From Enterobacter chuandaensis (GTDB taxonomy: Bacteria > Pseudomonadota > Gammaproteobacteria > Enterobacterales > Enterobacteriaceae): DNA of 64,000 nt. The position numbers and the translations under genes are program-made. The notes beneath the pieces are model-generated. The model was not told where the DNA came from. It searched no databases and saw only the letters and a list, made by a program, of their open reading frames with translations. Location: contig NZ_QZCS01000011.1 of assembly GCF_003594915.1 (NCBI RefSeq), forward strand, positions 1 to 64,000, written 5' to 3'. How positions within the stretch are numbered: position 1 is the stretch's first letter; every line of letters starts with the position of its first letter. Below are positions 55,617-64,000 of this stretch, one piece after another.

Positions 55617-56458
55617 TTGAGAACCGTCGCGGGCTGACGATTTTCAGCCATACCATGCTGATTTTAGGGATTATCGTCATTCTCTTCCCGCTGTACGTGG
55701 CGTTTGTCGCCGCCACGCTGGACACCAAAGCGGTGTTCGACACGCCGATGACGCTGATCCCAGGCGGGCATCTTTTTGAGAACATGAAAACCATCTGGAC
55801 CCAGGGCGTGGGTGCCAATAGCGCGCCGTTCTGGCTGATGATGCTCAACAGCTTCATCATGGCGTTCGGCATCACCGTCGGCAAAATCACCGTGTCGATG
55901 CTCTCGGCCTTCGCCATCGTCTGGTTCCGCTTTCCGCTGCGTAACCTGTTCTTCTGGATGATCTTCATTACCCTGATGCTGCCGGTGGAAGTGCGTATCT
56001 TCCCGACGGTGGAAGTGATCGCCAACCTCAAGATGCTCGACAGCTACGCGGGCTTAACCCTGCCGCTGATGGCCTCGGCGACCGCCACCTTCCTGTTCCG
56101 CCAGTTCTTTATGACCCTGCCGGACGAGCTGATTGAGGCCGCGCGCATCGACGGCGCGTCGCCGATGCGCTTCTTCCGCGACATCGTGCTGCCGCTGTCG
56201 AAAACCAATCTCGCGGCGCTGTTTGTGATCACCTTTATCTACGGCTGGAACCAGTACCTGTGGCCGCTGCTGATTATTCAGGACGTCAACCTCGGCACCG
56301 CCGTAGCAGGCATCAAAGGCATGATCGCCACCGGCGAAGGCACCACTCTCTGGAACCAGGTGATGGCGGCGATGCTGCTCACCCTTATCCCCCCGGTCGT
56401 TATCGTTTTAGCCATGCAGCGTGCGTTTGTGCGTGGTTTAGTGGACAGTGAGAAATAA
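55613..56458 (+). CDS. ugpE: Glycerol-3-phosphate ABC transporter permease UgpE
   Basis: UgpE is the second Ugp permease, 281 residues as in E. coli. Six helices can be recognised; the EAA loop reads [21 protein letters not shown]. The C-terminus [10 protein letters not shown] contacts the ATPase in this family. It starts inside the ugpA stop (ATGA) and is followed by ugpC after one base. Confidence 0.98.
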   Translation: MIENRRGLTIFSHTMLILGIIVILFPLYVAFVAATLDTKAVFDTPMTLIPGGHLFENMKTIWTQGVGANSAPFWLMMLNSFIMAFGITVGKITVSMLSAFAIVWFRFPLRNLFFWMIFITLMLPVEVRIFPTVEVIANLKMLDSYAGLTLPLMASATATFLFRQFFMTLPDELIEAARIDGASPMRFFRDIVLPLSKTNLAALFVITFIYGWNQYLWPLLIIQDVNLGTAVAGIKGMIATGEGTTLWNQVMAAMLLTLIPPVVIVLAMQRAFVRGLVDSEK

Positions 56459-56459
56459 G

Positions 56460-57530
56460 ATGGCAGGTTTAAAATTACAGGCAGTTACCAAAAGCTGGGA
56501 CGGCAAAACCCAGGTGATTCAGCCGCTGACGCTCGACGTGGCGGACGGGGAATTCATCGTCATGGTCGGCCCGTCCGGCTGCGGAAAATCCACCCTGCTG
56601 CGCATGGTGGCGGGGCTGGAGCGCGTCACCTCCGGGGATATCTGGATTGACCGTCAGCGCGTCACCGAGATGGAGCCAAAAGACAGAGGCATCGCGATGG
56701 TGTTCCAGAACTACGCCCTCTATCCGCACATGAGCGTGGAGGAGAACATGGCCTGGGGGCTGAAAATTCGCGGCATGGGCAAAGGCCATATCGACGAGCG
56801 CGTGAAAGAAGCCGCGCGCATTCTGGAACTCGACGGCCTGCTGAAGCGTCGCCCGCGCGAGCTCTCCGGCGGCCAGCGCCAGCGCGTGGCGATGGGGCGC
56901 GCCATCGTGCGCGATCCGGCGGTATTCCTGTTCGACGAGCCGCTGTCTAACCTCGATGCCAAGCTGCGCGTACAGATGCGTCTTGAGCTGCAGCAGCTGC
57001 ACCGTCGTCTGAAAACCACCTCCCTGTACGTGACCCACGATCAGGTCGAAGCCATGACCCTCGCCCAGCGCGTAATGGTGATGAACAAAGGCATCGCCGA
57101 GCAGATTGGCACCCCGGTGGAAGTGTACGAAAAACCGGCCACCCGCTTTGTGGCGAGCTTTATCGGCAGCCCGGCGATGAACCTGCTGGAGGGGCGCATC
57201 AGCAGCGCGGGCACGCACTTTGAGCTGGAAAGCGGGATGGCGTTGCCGATCAACTGGTACTATCGTGGCTACGCCGGGCGTAAGATGACGCTCGGCATCC
57301 GCCCGGAGCATATTGGCTTAACGTCTCAGGCGGACGGCGGCGTGCCGCTGGTGATGGACACGCTGGAGATGTTGGGTGCAGATAACCTGGCGCACGGGCG
57401 CTGGGGCGAGCAAAAAATGGTGGTGCGCCTCGCGCATCAGGAACGCCCGAAAGCGGGCAGCACGCTGTGGCTGCACCTGCCGGAAAACCATCTGCACCTT
57501 TTTGACGGTGAAACAGGACAACGAGTATGA
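56460..57530 (+). CDS. ugpC: Glycerol-3-phosphate ABC transporter ATPase UgpC
   Basis: UgpC is a MalK-type ATPase of 356 residues. Walker [10 protein letters not shown], signature [15 protein letters not shown] and Walker [13 protein letters not shown] are present, with an OB-fold regulatory domain after about residue 235. In E. coli MalK and UgpC can substitute for each other. The start [11 protein letters not shown] is chosen over an upstream in-frame GTG inside ugpE. It overlaps ugpQ by 4 bp. Confidence 0.98.
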   Translation: MAGLKLQAVTKSWDGKTQVIQPLTLDVADGEFIVMVGPSGCGKSTLLRMVAGLERVTSGDIWIDRQRVTEMEPKDRGIAMVFQNYALYPHMSVEENMAWGLKIRGMGKGHIDERVKEAARILELDGLLKRRPRELSGGQRQRVAMGRAIVRDPAVFLFDEPLSNLDAKLRVQMRLELQQLHRRLKTTSLYVTHDQVEAMTLAQRVMVMNKGIAEQIGTPVEVYEKPATRFVASFIGSPAMNLLEGRISSAGTHFELESGMALPINWYYRGYAGRKMTLGIRPEHIGLTSQADGGVPLVMDTLEMLGADNLAHGRWGEQKMVVRLAHQERPKAGSTLWLHLPENHLHLFDGETGQRV

Positions 57531-58267
57531 GCAACTGGCCTTATCCCCACGTCGTCGCCCACCGCGGCGGCGGTAAGCTGGCCCCGGAAAACACCCTGGC
57601 GGCGATTGATGTCGGCGCGCGCTACGGCCACACGATGATCGAGTTCGACGCCAAGCTCTCGAAGGACGGTGAAATTTTCCTGCTGCATGACGACAACCTC
57701 GAACGCACCAGCAACGGCTGGGGCGTGGCGGGCGAGCTGCCGTGGCGCGATCTGCTGAAGGTAGACGCCGGAAGCTGGTACAGCGGCGAGTTCAAAGGCG
57801 AACCGCTGCCGCTGCTGGCGGAAGTGGCCGAACGCTGCCGCCAGCACGGCATGATGGCCAATATCGAAATCAAACCGACCACCGGCACCGGGCCGCTGAC
57901 GGGCAAAGTGATTGCGCTGGCCGCGCGCGAGCTGTGGGATGGGATGACCGCGCCGCTGCTGTCGTCGTTTGACATCGACGCGCTGGAAGCCGCACAGGCG
58001 GCCGTACCTGAGCTGCCGCGCGGGCTGCTGCTGGACGAGTGGCGTGAGGACTGGCGCGAACTAACGGGCCGCTTAGGCTGCGTCTCGATCCATCTGAACC
58101 ACAAGCTGCTGGACGAGGCGCGGGTGAAAATGCTGAAAGACGCGGGTCTGCATATTCTGGTCTACACCGTTAACAAACCCCAGCGCGCAGCCGAATTGCT
58201 GCGCTGGGGCGTGGACAGCATCTGCACCGATGCGATTGACCAGATCGGGCCGAAGTTTATTTATTGA
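57527..58267 (+). CDS. ugpQ: Cytoplasmic glycerophosphodiester phosphodiesterase
   Basis: UgpQ hydrolyses imported glycerophosphodiesters to glycerol 3-phosphate and an alcohol. It has 246 residues (E. coli 247) and no signal peptide. The GDPD barrel shows [15 protein letters not shown] with the catalytic His, [30 protein letters not shown] metal site, and NIEIKP. It overlaps ugpC by 4 bp and the convergent yhhA by 11 bp. Confidence 0.98.
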   Translation: MSNWPYPHVVAHRGGGKLAPENTLAAIDVGARYGHTMIEFDAKLSKDGEIFLLHDDNLERTSNGWGVAGELPWRDLLKVDAGSWYSGEFKGEPLPLLAEVAERCRQHGMMANIEIKPTTGTGPLTGKVIALAARELWDGMTAPLLSSFDIDALEAAQAAVPELPRGLLLDEWREDWRELTGRLGCVSIHLNHKLLDEARVKMLKDAGLHILVYTVNKPQRAAELLRWGVDSICTDAIDQIGPKFIY

Positions 58268-58628
58268 GCATACTGCCGTTCTGCTGGGTCGGCAGCATAT
58301 GCTGCTGACCGCTGCTTTGTGACATCCCGCCCCCTAACATTCCGCCGTTTGCATTTGGCAACGGCTGCTCGCGCACCTGTCCCTGCTGCACGCGCTGGGT
58401 GTTGGCGTTCATCTGGTTTTGCAGGCTCTGCTGCTGCATCTGGGTCTGTGTTCTCAGCTGCTGATTGAGCATCCCTTTCTGCTGCTGTTGCTGGCTCATC
58501 ATCTCGGTCTGCATGCGCTGCTGGCTCGGGATAACGTAACCCTGCTGGTTCGGGTTGTTCATGGTGTTGAGTGGCTGTGCGAGCGCGGCAAACGGGATCA
58601 GCGCCGCAAGAATCATCAAGCGTTTCAT
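58257..58628 (-). CDS. yhhA: DUF2756 family exported Gln-rich protein YhhA
   Basis: A 123-residue exported protein whose sequence is dominated by Gln, Met and Asn, with a signal peptide ([17 protein letters not shown]). It is similar to E. coli YhhA (146 residues), but the C-terminus is shorter. The start at 58628 is preferred because AGGAGG lies 8 nt upstream; the ATG two codons earlier sits only 2 nt from it. Function unknown. It lies between ugpQ and ggt in the opposite direction. Confidence 0.92.
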   Translation of the reverse strand: MKRLMILAALIPFAALAQPLNTMNNPNQQGYVIPSQQRMQTEMMSQQQQQKGMLNQQLRTQTQMQQQSLQNQMNANTQRVQQGQVREQPLPNANGGMLGGGMSQSSGQQHMLPTQQNGSMLNK

Positions 58629-58751
58629 TGTCATTTCCTCCTCTTGAGGGCTCTCTTAAGTTTACCCTGATTTCACCATGACGATGATTTTTTAGGAGTT
58701 GTGAACCAGGCTTAAGCGGGGAATATGGATCCCTTCACCTGGAGAACAATA

Positions 58752-60497
58752 ATGATGAAACCAACGTTTTTGCGCTGGGTCGCCATCGCCGCGCTGATGG
58801 CAGGCGGTACATTTACCGTGGCGGCCAACCCGCCAGCGGCTCCTCCGGTCTCTTACGGCGTGGAGGAAGATGTTTTTCATCCCGTGCGGGCAACCCATGG
58901 CATGGTGGCGTCGGTGGATGCGCTGGCAACTAACGTGGGCGTCGATATTCTTAAGCAGGGCGGTAACGCGGTGGATGCGGCGGTTGCGGTAGGGTACGCG
59001 CTGGCGGTAACGCACCCGCAGGCGGGGAACCTGGGCGGCGGCGGCTTTATGATGCTGCGCACCAAAGACGGCAAAACTACCGCCATCGACTTCCGCGAAA
59101 TGGCACCTTCGCAGGCGTCCCGCGATATGTTCCTCGACGACCAGGGTAACCCGGACAGCAAGAAATCCCTGACCTCGCACCTCGCCTCCGGCACGCCGGG
59201 CACCGTTGCGGGCTTCTCGCTGGCGCTGGAAAAATACGGCACGCTGCCGCTGAACAAGGTGGTGCAGCCTGCCATCAAGCTGGCGCGGGAGGGGTTTGTG
59301 GTCAATGACGCGCTGGCAGACGACCTCAAAACCTACGGCAGCGAAGTTATTCCGAATCATGAAAACAGCAAGGCCATCTTCTGGAAGGACGGCGAGCCGC
59401 TGAAGAAGGGCGATAAGCTGGTGCAGAAGAACCTCGCCAAAAGCCTGGAGCTGATTGCGGAGCACGGTCCGGACGCCTTCTACAAAGGGGCGATTGCCGA
59501 CCAGATTGCGCAAGAGATGCAAAAGAACGGCGGGCTTATCACCAAAGCGGATCTGGCGGAATACAAGGCGGTGGAGCGCGAGCCGATTAGCGGCACCTAC
59601 CGCGGCTACGAGGTCTTCTCCATGCCGCCGCCGTCCTCCGGCGGGATCCACATCGTGCAGATCCTCAACATTCTTGAAAACTTCGATATGCACAAGTTCG
59701 GCTTCGGCAGCGCGGATGCCATGCAGGTGATGGCGGAGGCAGAAAAACGCGCCTACGCCGACCGCTCGGAATACCTCGGCGATCCGGACTTCGTGAAGGT
59801 GCCGTGGCAGGCGCTGACTAATAAAGCCTATGCCAAATCTATTGCCGATCAGATCGACATCAACAAGGCTAAGCCGTCGAGCGAGATCCGCCCCGGCAAG
59901 CTGGCACCGTATGAAAGCAACCAGACCACCCACTTCTCGGTGGTGGATAAAGACGGCAACGCGGTGGCGGTGACCTATACGCTGAATACCACCTTTGGTA
60001 CCGGGATTGTGGCGGGCAACAGCGGTATTCTGCTAAACAACGAGATGGATGACTTCTCTGCCAAGCCGGGCGTGCCGAACGTCTACGGGCTGGTCGGCGG
60101 CGATGCGAATGCGGTCGGGCCGAAAAAACGTCCGCTGTCGTCCATGTCGCCCACTATCGTGGTGAAAGACGGTAAAACCTGGCTGGTGACCGGCAGCCCG
60201 GGCGGCAGCCGGATTATCACTACCGTGCTGCAGATGGTGGTGAACAGCATCGACTTTGGCATGAACGTCGCCGAAGCCACCAACGCTCCGCGTTTCCACC
60301 ACCAGTGGCTGCCGGACGAGCTGCGCGTGGAGAAGGGCTTTAGCCCGGACACCATCAAGCTGCTGGAACAGCGCGGACAGAAGGTGGCGGTGAAAGAGGC
60401 GATGGGCAGCACCCAGAGCATTATGGTCGGGCCGGACGGCGCGCTGTTTGGGGCGTCGGACCCGCGTTCGGTGGATGATTTAACGGCGGGATATTGA
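58752..60497 (+). CDS. ggt: Periplasmic gamma-glutamyltranspeptidase
   Basis: Ggt hydrolyses or transfers the gamma-glutamyl group of glutathione in the periplasm. The protein has 581 residues (E. coli 580). The signal peptide MMKPTFLRWVAIAALMAGG ends near VAAN. The precursor cleaves itself before the nucleophile Thr in ESNQTTHFSVVDKDG (about residue 392) into large and small subunits. PLSSMSPTIV and GSPGGSRIIT form the oxyanion and substrate site. Two adjacent ATGs are possible starts; the first is used. Confidence 0.98.
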   Translation: MMKPTFLRWVAIAALMAGGTFTVAANPPAAPPVSYGVEEDVFHPVRATHGMVASVDALATNVGVDILKQGGNAVDAAVAVGYALAVTHPQAGNLGGGGFMMLRTKDGKTTAIDFREMAPSQASRDMFLDDQGNPDSKKSLTSHLASGTPGTVAGFSLALEKYGTLPLNKVVQPAIKLAREGFVVNDALADDLKTYGSEVIPNHENSKAIFWKDGEPLKKGDKLVQKNLAKSLELIAEHGPDAFYKGAIADQIAQEMQKNGGLITKADLAEYKAVEREPISGTYRGYEVFSMPPPSSGGIHIVQILNILENFDMHKFGFGSADAMQVMAEAEKRAYADRSEYLGDPDFVKVPWQALTNKAYAKSIADQIDINKAKPSSEIRPGKLAPYESNQTTHFSVVDKDGNAVAVTYTLNTTFGTGIVAGNSGILLNNEMDDFSAKPGVPNVYGLVGGDANAVGPKKRPLSSMSPTIVVKDGKTWLVTGSPGGSRIITTVLQMVVNSIDFGMNVAEATNAPRFHHQWLPDELRVEKGFSPDTIKLLEQRGQKVAVKEAMGSTQSIMVGPDGALFGASDPRSVDDLTAGY

Positions 60498-60501
60498 ACA
60501 T

Positions 60502-60551
60502 CCCCCTCACCCCGGCCCTCTCCCCAAAGGGGAGAGGGTTAGGGTGAGGGG
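60502..60551 (+). repeat. Interspersed palindromic repeat, copy 3 (ggt-yhhY gap)
   Basis: The fullest copy of the family: CCCCCTCACCCC, then CCCTCTCCCC-AAA-GGGGAGAGGG, then TTAGGGTGAGGGG. The outer arms are also inverted, so the whole 50 bp folds as one long hairpin. It separates convergent ggt and yhhY. Confidence 0.9.
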
Positions 60552-60557
60552 TCTGTG

Positions 60558-61046
60558 TCACTTCATTCTCGCCATATAATACGCATCCACATACTCGCCT
60601 TTGCGCAGGCCGTAGCGCTTGCCGGTGCCTTCAATTTCAAACCCGTGCTTTTTGTACACCGCGATAGCCGGTTCGTTATCCACAAATACCGTTAACTCAA
60701 TGCGGTCGACGCGCAGCCAGTTGTCGCACATATCGATCATGGTTCGCATCAGCGCGCTGGCAACGCCCCGATTTTGCCACTGCGCACCCACACAAATACC
60801 GAAATCGGCAACGTGGCTGCGACGCGGGCGTTGTGCGACGGCAATGCACAGATGCCCGGCGACGGTATCGTCGATGCAGGCGACCAGTTGCTTGATGCCG
60901 GGCTGGTCGGTTAGCCGCTCCTGCCACATTTGCTCTGAGGGATGAGGAACCTGTAGCGTGTTGTGGTACACCTCCGGCTGGGCGTGGATCTGACGAATGG
61001 CGTCGTAATCTCTCGGTTCAGCGTGGCGTATCACTATCTCACTCAT
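60558..61046 (-). CDS. yhhY: GNAT family N-acetyltransferase YhhY
   Basis: A cytoplasmic acetyltransferase of 162 residues close to E. coli YhhY, which acetylates some amino acids. The acetyl-CoA loop (QNRGVASALMRTMID, about 92-106) and the C-terminal strand VYKKHGFEIEGTGKRYGLRKGEYVD-type region are conserved. E. coli has extra genes between ggt and yhhY; here they adjoin. It is divergent from ryhB. Confidence 0.96.
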   Translation of the reverse strand: MSEIVIRHAEPRDYDAIRQIHAQPEVYHNTLQVPHPSEQMWQERLTDQPGIKQLVACIDDTVAGHLCIAVAQRPRRSHVADFGICVGAQWQNRGVASALMRTMIDMCDNWLRVDRIELTVFVDNEPAIAVYKKHGFEIEGTGKRYGLRKGEYVDAYYMARMK

Positions 61047-61130
61047 TCCTTGTTCCTCAGTTAGTTAAAAGTCCCCTCCAACATCAATGACTTTAAAATT
61101 TGAGTCAACCGCTATTTTTTGCAAAAAGTA

Positions 61131-61161
61131 TTGGACAAGTGCGAATGAGAATGATTATTAT
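61131..61161 (+). promoter_or_regulatory. ryhB promoter with Fur box
   Basis: TTGGAC (61131-61136) and TATTAT (61156-61161) lie 19 bp apart. GAATGAGAATGATTATTAT (61143-61161) fits the Fur box as three adjacent GATAAT-like hexamers and overlaps the -10, so Fe2+-Fur should block transcription. Confidence 0.88.
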
Positions 61162-61167
61162 TGCTTT

Positions 61168-61258
61168 GCATTCAGGAAGACCCCTACGGGAACCTGAAAG
61201 CACGACATTGCTCACATTGCTTCCAGTATTACTTTAGCCAGCTTCTCGCTGGCTTTTT
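61168..61258 (+). ncRNA. ryhB: Iron-responsive small RNA RyhB
   Basis: RyhB pairs through Hfq with mRNAs of iron-using proteins when iron is scarce. The core GAAAGCACGACATTGCTCAC and CATTGCTTCCAGTATTACTT is the same as in E. coli. The 5' hairpin (TCAGGAAGACCCC...GGGAACCTGA) differs in its loop, and the terminator stem AGCCAGC/GCTGGCT has a TTCTC loop with nine T. It lies between yhhY and yhhX as in E. coli, in the yhhX direction. Confidence 0.97.
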
Positions 61259-61302
61259 TTTTGTTATGGTTAGATTCAGTAACCTTCCAAAAGGACTGAG
61301 CC

Positions 61303-62340
61303 ATGACACTACATTGCGCATTTATTGGATTTGGCAAAAGCACGACGCGTTACCACCTTCCGTATGTCCTCCATCGTAAAGACACCTGGCACGTCGCCCA
61401 CATCTACCGCCGCAGCGCGAAGCCGGAAGAGCAGTCTCCGCAGTATTCCCACATTCACTTCACCAGCGATCTTGATGAAGTGTTGAATGACCCGCAGGTA
61501 AAGCTGGTGGTTGTCTGCACCCATGCCGACAGCCATTTTGACTATGCGAAACGCGCGCTCGAAGCGGGTAAGAACGTGCTGGTGGAAAAGCCGTTCACCC
61601 CGACCATTGCCGAAGCGAAAGCGCTGTTTGCGCTGGCGAAAAGTAAAGGGCTGACCGTCACCCCGTATCAGAACCGTCGCTTTGACAGCTGTTTCCTGAC
61701 GGCGAAAAAAGCGATTGAGGGCGGCAGGCTGGGCGACATCGTGGAAATTGAAAGCCACTTCGATTACTACCGCCCTGTGGCGGAGACCCAACCCGGTCTG
61801 CCGCAGGACGGCTCGTTCTATGGTCTGGGCGTACACACCATGGACCAGATCATCTCCCTGTTTGGTCGCCCGGACCATGTGGCGTATGACATCCGCAGCC
61901 TGCGCAATAAAGCCAACCCGGACGACACTTTTGAAGCGCAGCTTTTCTACGGCGACCTGAAAGCCATCGTCAAAACCAGCCATCTGGTGAAAATCGACTA
62001 CCCGAAATTTATCGTTCACGGCACCAGAGGCTCGTTCATTAAGTATGGCATTGACCAGCAGGAGACCAGCCTGAAGGCCAACATCATGCCGGGCGAACCG
62101 GGCTTTGCGGCGGATGATTCCGTGGGCGTGCTGGAGTATGTGAACGATGAGGGTGTGACGGTCAAAGAAGAGCTGAAACCGGAAACCGGCGACTATGGTC
62201 GCGTCTACGATGCGCTGTATGAAACCCTCACCAGCGGCGCACCGAATTACGTCAAGGAATCTGACGTTCTGACCAACCTTGAAATCCTTGAGCGGGCCTT
62301 TGAGCAGGCTTCTCCTGCCACGGTAACCCTAGCGAAATAA
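61303..62340 (+). CDS. yhhX: Gfo/Idh/MocA family oxidoreductase YhhX
   Basis: A 345-residue NAD(P)-dependent oxidoreductase, near-identical in length and sequence to E. coli YhhX; substrate unknown. The Rossmann nucleotide site is CAFIGFGKSTTRYHLP (about 4-19), and VVCTHADSHFDYAKRALEAGKNVLVEKP includes the conserved EKP motif. GLGVHTMDQIISLFG is the substrate-side His motif. It starts about 45 bp after the ryhB terminator behind AAAAGGA. Confidence 0.96.
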   Translation: MTLHCAFIGFGKSTTRYHLPYVLHRKDTWHVAHIYRRSAKPEEQSPQYSHIHFTSDLDEVLNDPQVKLVVVCTHADSHFDYAKRALEAGKNVLVEKPFTPTIAEAKALFALAKSKGLTVTPYQNRRFDSCFLTAKKAIEGGRLGDIVEIESHFDYYRPVAETQPGLPQDGSFYGLGVHTMDQIISLFGRPDHVAYDIRSLRNKANPDDTFEAQLFYGDLKAIVKTSHLVKIDYPKFIVHGTRGSFIKYGIDQQETSLKANIMPGEPGFAADDSVGVLEYVNDEGVTVKEELKPETGDYGRVYDALYETLTSGAPNYVKESDVLTNLEILERAFEQASPATVTLAK

Positions 62341-62350
62341 GCAAAAACGG

Positions 62351-62387
62351 CTCCTCTGCACTTATTCATAATTTTTGAACAGAGGAG
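62351..62387 (+). terminator. Possible hairpin after yhhX
   Basis: CTCCTCTG pairs with CAGAGGAG across a 21-nt loop that contains an AT-rich segment. The long loop and missing T run make it a doubtful terminator; it could be an operator dyad of yhhW. Confidence 0.35.
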
Positions 62388-62463
62388 TCAATTTTCACCC
62401 TCTATGATCCCCGACCGTTTGCGTCCACACTTACTCCATCGAAACGAACTGAGGGTGAAAACA

Positions 62464-63159
62464 ATGATCTACTTACGCAAAGCAAACGAACGTGGTCACG
62501 CAAATCATGGCTGGCTGGACTCATGGCATTCATTCTCGTTTGCCGACTACTACGACCCGAACTTCATGGGCTTCTCCGCACTGCGCGTGATTAACGACGA
62601 CGTGATTGATGCAGGCCAGGGCTTCGGTACTCACCCGCACAAAGACATGGAAATCCTGACCTATGTGCTGGAAGGGGCGGTTGAGCACCAGGACAGCATG
62701 GGCAACAAAGAGCAGGTTCCGGCGGGCGAGTTTCAGATTATGAGCGCGGGTACCGGGGTGCGCCACTCCGAGTACAACCCGAGCAAAACGGAAAAACTGC
62801 ACCTGTATCAAATCTGGATCATTCCAGAAGAGACCGGCATCACGCCGCGCTACGAACAGCGCCGCTTCGACGCGAAACAGGGCAAACAGCTGGTGCTCTC
62901 CCCGGATGCGCGTGAAGGTTCCCTGAAGGTGCATCAGGATATGGAGCTGTACCGCTGGGCGCTGGCAAAAGACGAACAGTCTGTGCACCAGATTGCCGCC
63001 AACCGCCGCGTCTGGATCCAGGTGGTAAAAGGTGAAGTGTCCATTAACGGCACCAAAGCCACTACCGCCGATGGTCTGGCAATCTGGGATGAGCAGGCGC
63101 TCTCCGTGCATGCCGACAGCGAAAGTGAAATCCTGCTGTTTGACCTGCCTCCGGTCTAA
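62464..63159 (+). CDS. yhhW: Pirin family quercetin 2,3-dioxygenase YhhW
   Basis: A cupin protein of 231 residues, equal to E. coli YhhW, which cleaves quercetin in vitro. The metal-binding residues are in FGTHPHKDMEILTYVLEG (His57, His59 and nearby) and SAGTGVRHSEYNP. The start MIYLRKANERGHANHG is used because the sequence upstream (20 codons) has no ribosome site while GAGGG precedes this ATG. The physiological substrate is unknown. Confidence 0.95.
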   Translation: MIYLRKANERGHANHGWLDSWHSFSFADYYDPNFMGFSALRVINDDVIDAGQGFGTHPHKDMEILTYVLEGAVEHQDSMGNKEQVPAGEFQIMSAGTGVRHSEYNPSKTEKLHLYQIWIIPEETGITPRYEQRRFDAKQGKQLVLSPDAREGSLKVHQDMELYRWALAKDEQSVHQIAANRRVWIQVVKGEVSINGTKATTADGLAIWDEQALSVHADSESEILLFDLPPV

Positions 63160-63166
63160 ATAATTT

Positions 63167-63198
63167 CTCAACCTTCCCTTTAAACGGGGAAGGTTGAG
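63167..63198 (+). terminator. Terminator after yhhW
   Basis: A perfect 12-bp stem CTCAACCTTCCC/GGGAAGGTTGAG with an 8-nt loop, 8 bp after yhhW. The following CTTTG is only weakly T-rich. Confidence 0.75.
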
Positions 63199-63250
63199 CT
63201 TTGTCCGTGATAAACTGAGCAAATCTCTCACTTCAAGATTTCTCAGGACG

Positions 63251-64000
63251 ATGAAAAAGAAACGCCCCGTACTTCAGGATGTCGCCGATCGCGTCGGTGT
63301 GACCAAAATGACGGTCAGCCGCTTTTTACGTAACCCGGAGCAGGTTTCCGTGGCGTTGCGTGGCAAGATTGCTGCCGCTCTTGATGAACTGGGTTATATC
63401 CCTAACCGCGCACCCGATATTCTCTCCAATGCGACCAGCCGTGCGGTAGGTGTCCTGCTTCCTTCCCTGACCAACCAGGTTTTCGCCGAAGTTCTGCGCG
63501 GCATTGAAAGCGTCACCGATGCTTTTGGCTACCAGACCATGCTTGCCCACTATGGGTACAAGCCGGAACTGGAAGAAGAACGTCTTGAATCGATGCTTTC
63601 CTGGAACATCGACGGCCTGATTTTAACCGAACGTACCCACACTGCCCGCACGCTCAAAATGATTGAAGTCGCCGGTATCCCGGTGGTGGAGCTCATGGAC
63701 AGCCAGTCGCCATGCCTCGATATCGCCGTTGGGTTCGATAACTTTGAAGCGGCTCGTCAGATGACGGCGGCCATCATTGCCCGCGGTCATCGTCATATTG
63801 CTTATCTGGGTGCGCGTCTTGATGAACGTACTATCATCAAACAGAAGGGATACGAGCAGGCGATGCTCGACGCGAACTTAACCCCGTACAGCGTGATGGT
63901 GGAGCAGTCCTCATCTTACACCTCGGGTATTGAGCTGATGCGTCAGGCACGACGCGAGTATCCGCAACTGGACGGTATTTTCTGTACCAACGATGACCTT
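63251..64000 (+). CDS. gntR: Gluconate-utilisation repressor GntR, partial
   Basis: A LacI-family repressor that in E. coli controls gluconate uptake and phosphorylation genes. The first 250 codons are visible; the reading frame is open to the window edge, where about 80 residues are missing. The N-terminal LacI helix-turn-helix reads PVLQDVADRVGVTKMTVSRFLRNP, followed by the periplasmic-binding-protein-like core (GVLLPSLTNQVFAEVLRGIE). The start follows CAGGA. In E. coli gntK and gntU come next. Confidence 0.97.
   Translation, partial: MKKKRPVLQDVADRVGVTKMTVSRFLRNPEQVSVALRGKIAAALDELGYIPNRAPDILSNATSRAVGVLLPSLTNQVFAEVLRGIESVTDAFGYQTMLAHYGYKPELEEERLESMLSWNIDGLILTERTHTARTLKMIEVAGIPVVELMDSQSPCLDIAVGFDNFEAARQMTAAIIARGHRHIAYLGARLDERTIIKQKGYEQAMLDANLTPYSVMVEQSSSYTSGIELMRQARREYPQLDGIFCTNDDL

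Noticed and set aside
58692-59933. 413-codon open frame opposite ggt
   Set aside because: Antisense shadow of ggt, low-complexity basic composition, and no start signal.

Overview
The window is chromosomal DNA of an enteric bacterium (order Enterobacterales). Almost every protein is nearly collinear with its Escherichia coli counterpart, and the gene order reproduces two E. coli neighbourhoods. Non-coding details also match: a RyhB gene between yhhX and yhhY, a ZntR palindrome before zntA, REP/BIME elements of the enterobacterial type, and MetJ, IclR, MalT and PhoB sites in the expected places. The high GC content, the REP sequences and the extra genes suggest Enterobacter or a close relative. 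That genus call is inference.

Left part (1 to 32.9 kb) follows the E. coli 91-92 min order. It holds metA, the glyoxylate operon aceBAK with its repressor iclR, metH, yjbB, then a ccdAB toxin-antitoxin pair where E. coli has pepE. Next come rluF, yjbD, an unfamiliar secreted protein with an HNH-nuclease-like signature, lysC divergent from pgi, the exopolysaccharide operon yjbEFGH, psiE, the maltose regulon (malEFG divergent from malK-lamB-malM) and ubiCA.

Middle (33.0 to 36.0 kb): a three-gene TRAP transporter (dctP, dctQ, dctM) and a BIME mark a break in synteny.

Right part (36 to 64 kb) follows the E. coli 77-78 min order, read in mirror orientation. It holds zntA, yhhN, yhhM, yhhL, rsmD, ftsY-ftsE-ftsX, rpoH, an inserted PuuE/GabT-type aminotransferase, livJ, panM, livKHMGF, ugpBAECQ, yhhA, ggt, yhhY, the small RNA ryhB, yhhX, yhhW and the start of gntR, which runs off the window. 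The two halves are joined as expected from an inversion spanning oriC with nearly equidistant endpoints.

Functionally the window is rich in uptake systems: maltose ABC, branched-chain amino-acid ABC, glycerol-3-phosphate ABC, a TRAP system, a Na/Pi-type transporter and a zinc exporter. It also carries glyoxylate-shunt and methionine enzymes, the heat-shock sigma factor and the FtsEX/FtsY membrane machinery. Most genes are ordinary. The parts most worth a second look are the secreted HHIIP protein, the ccdAB replacement, a lysC leader with no visible lysine riboswitch, a hairpin that hides the yjbD ribosome-binding site, the TRAP operon at the synteny break and the aminotransferase beside the liv genes. 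No rRNA, tRNA, insertion sequence, prophage or CRISPR array is visible.
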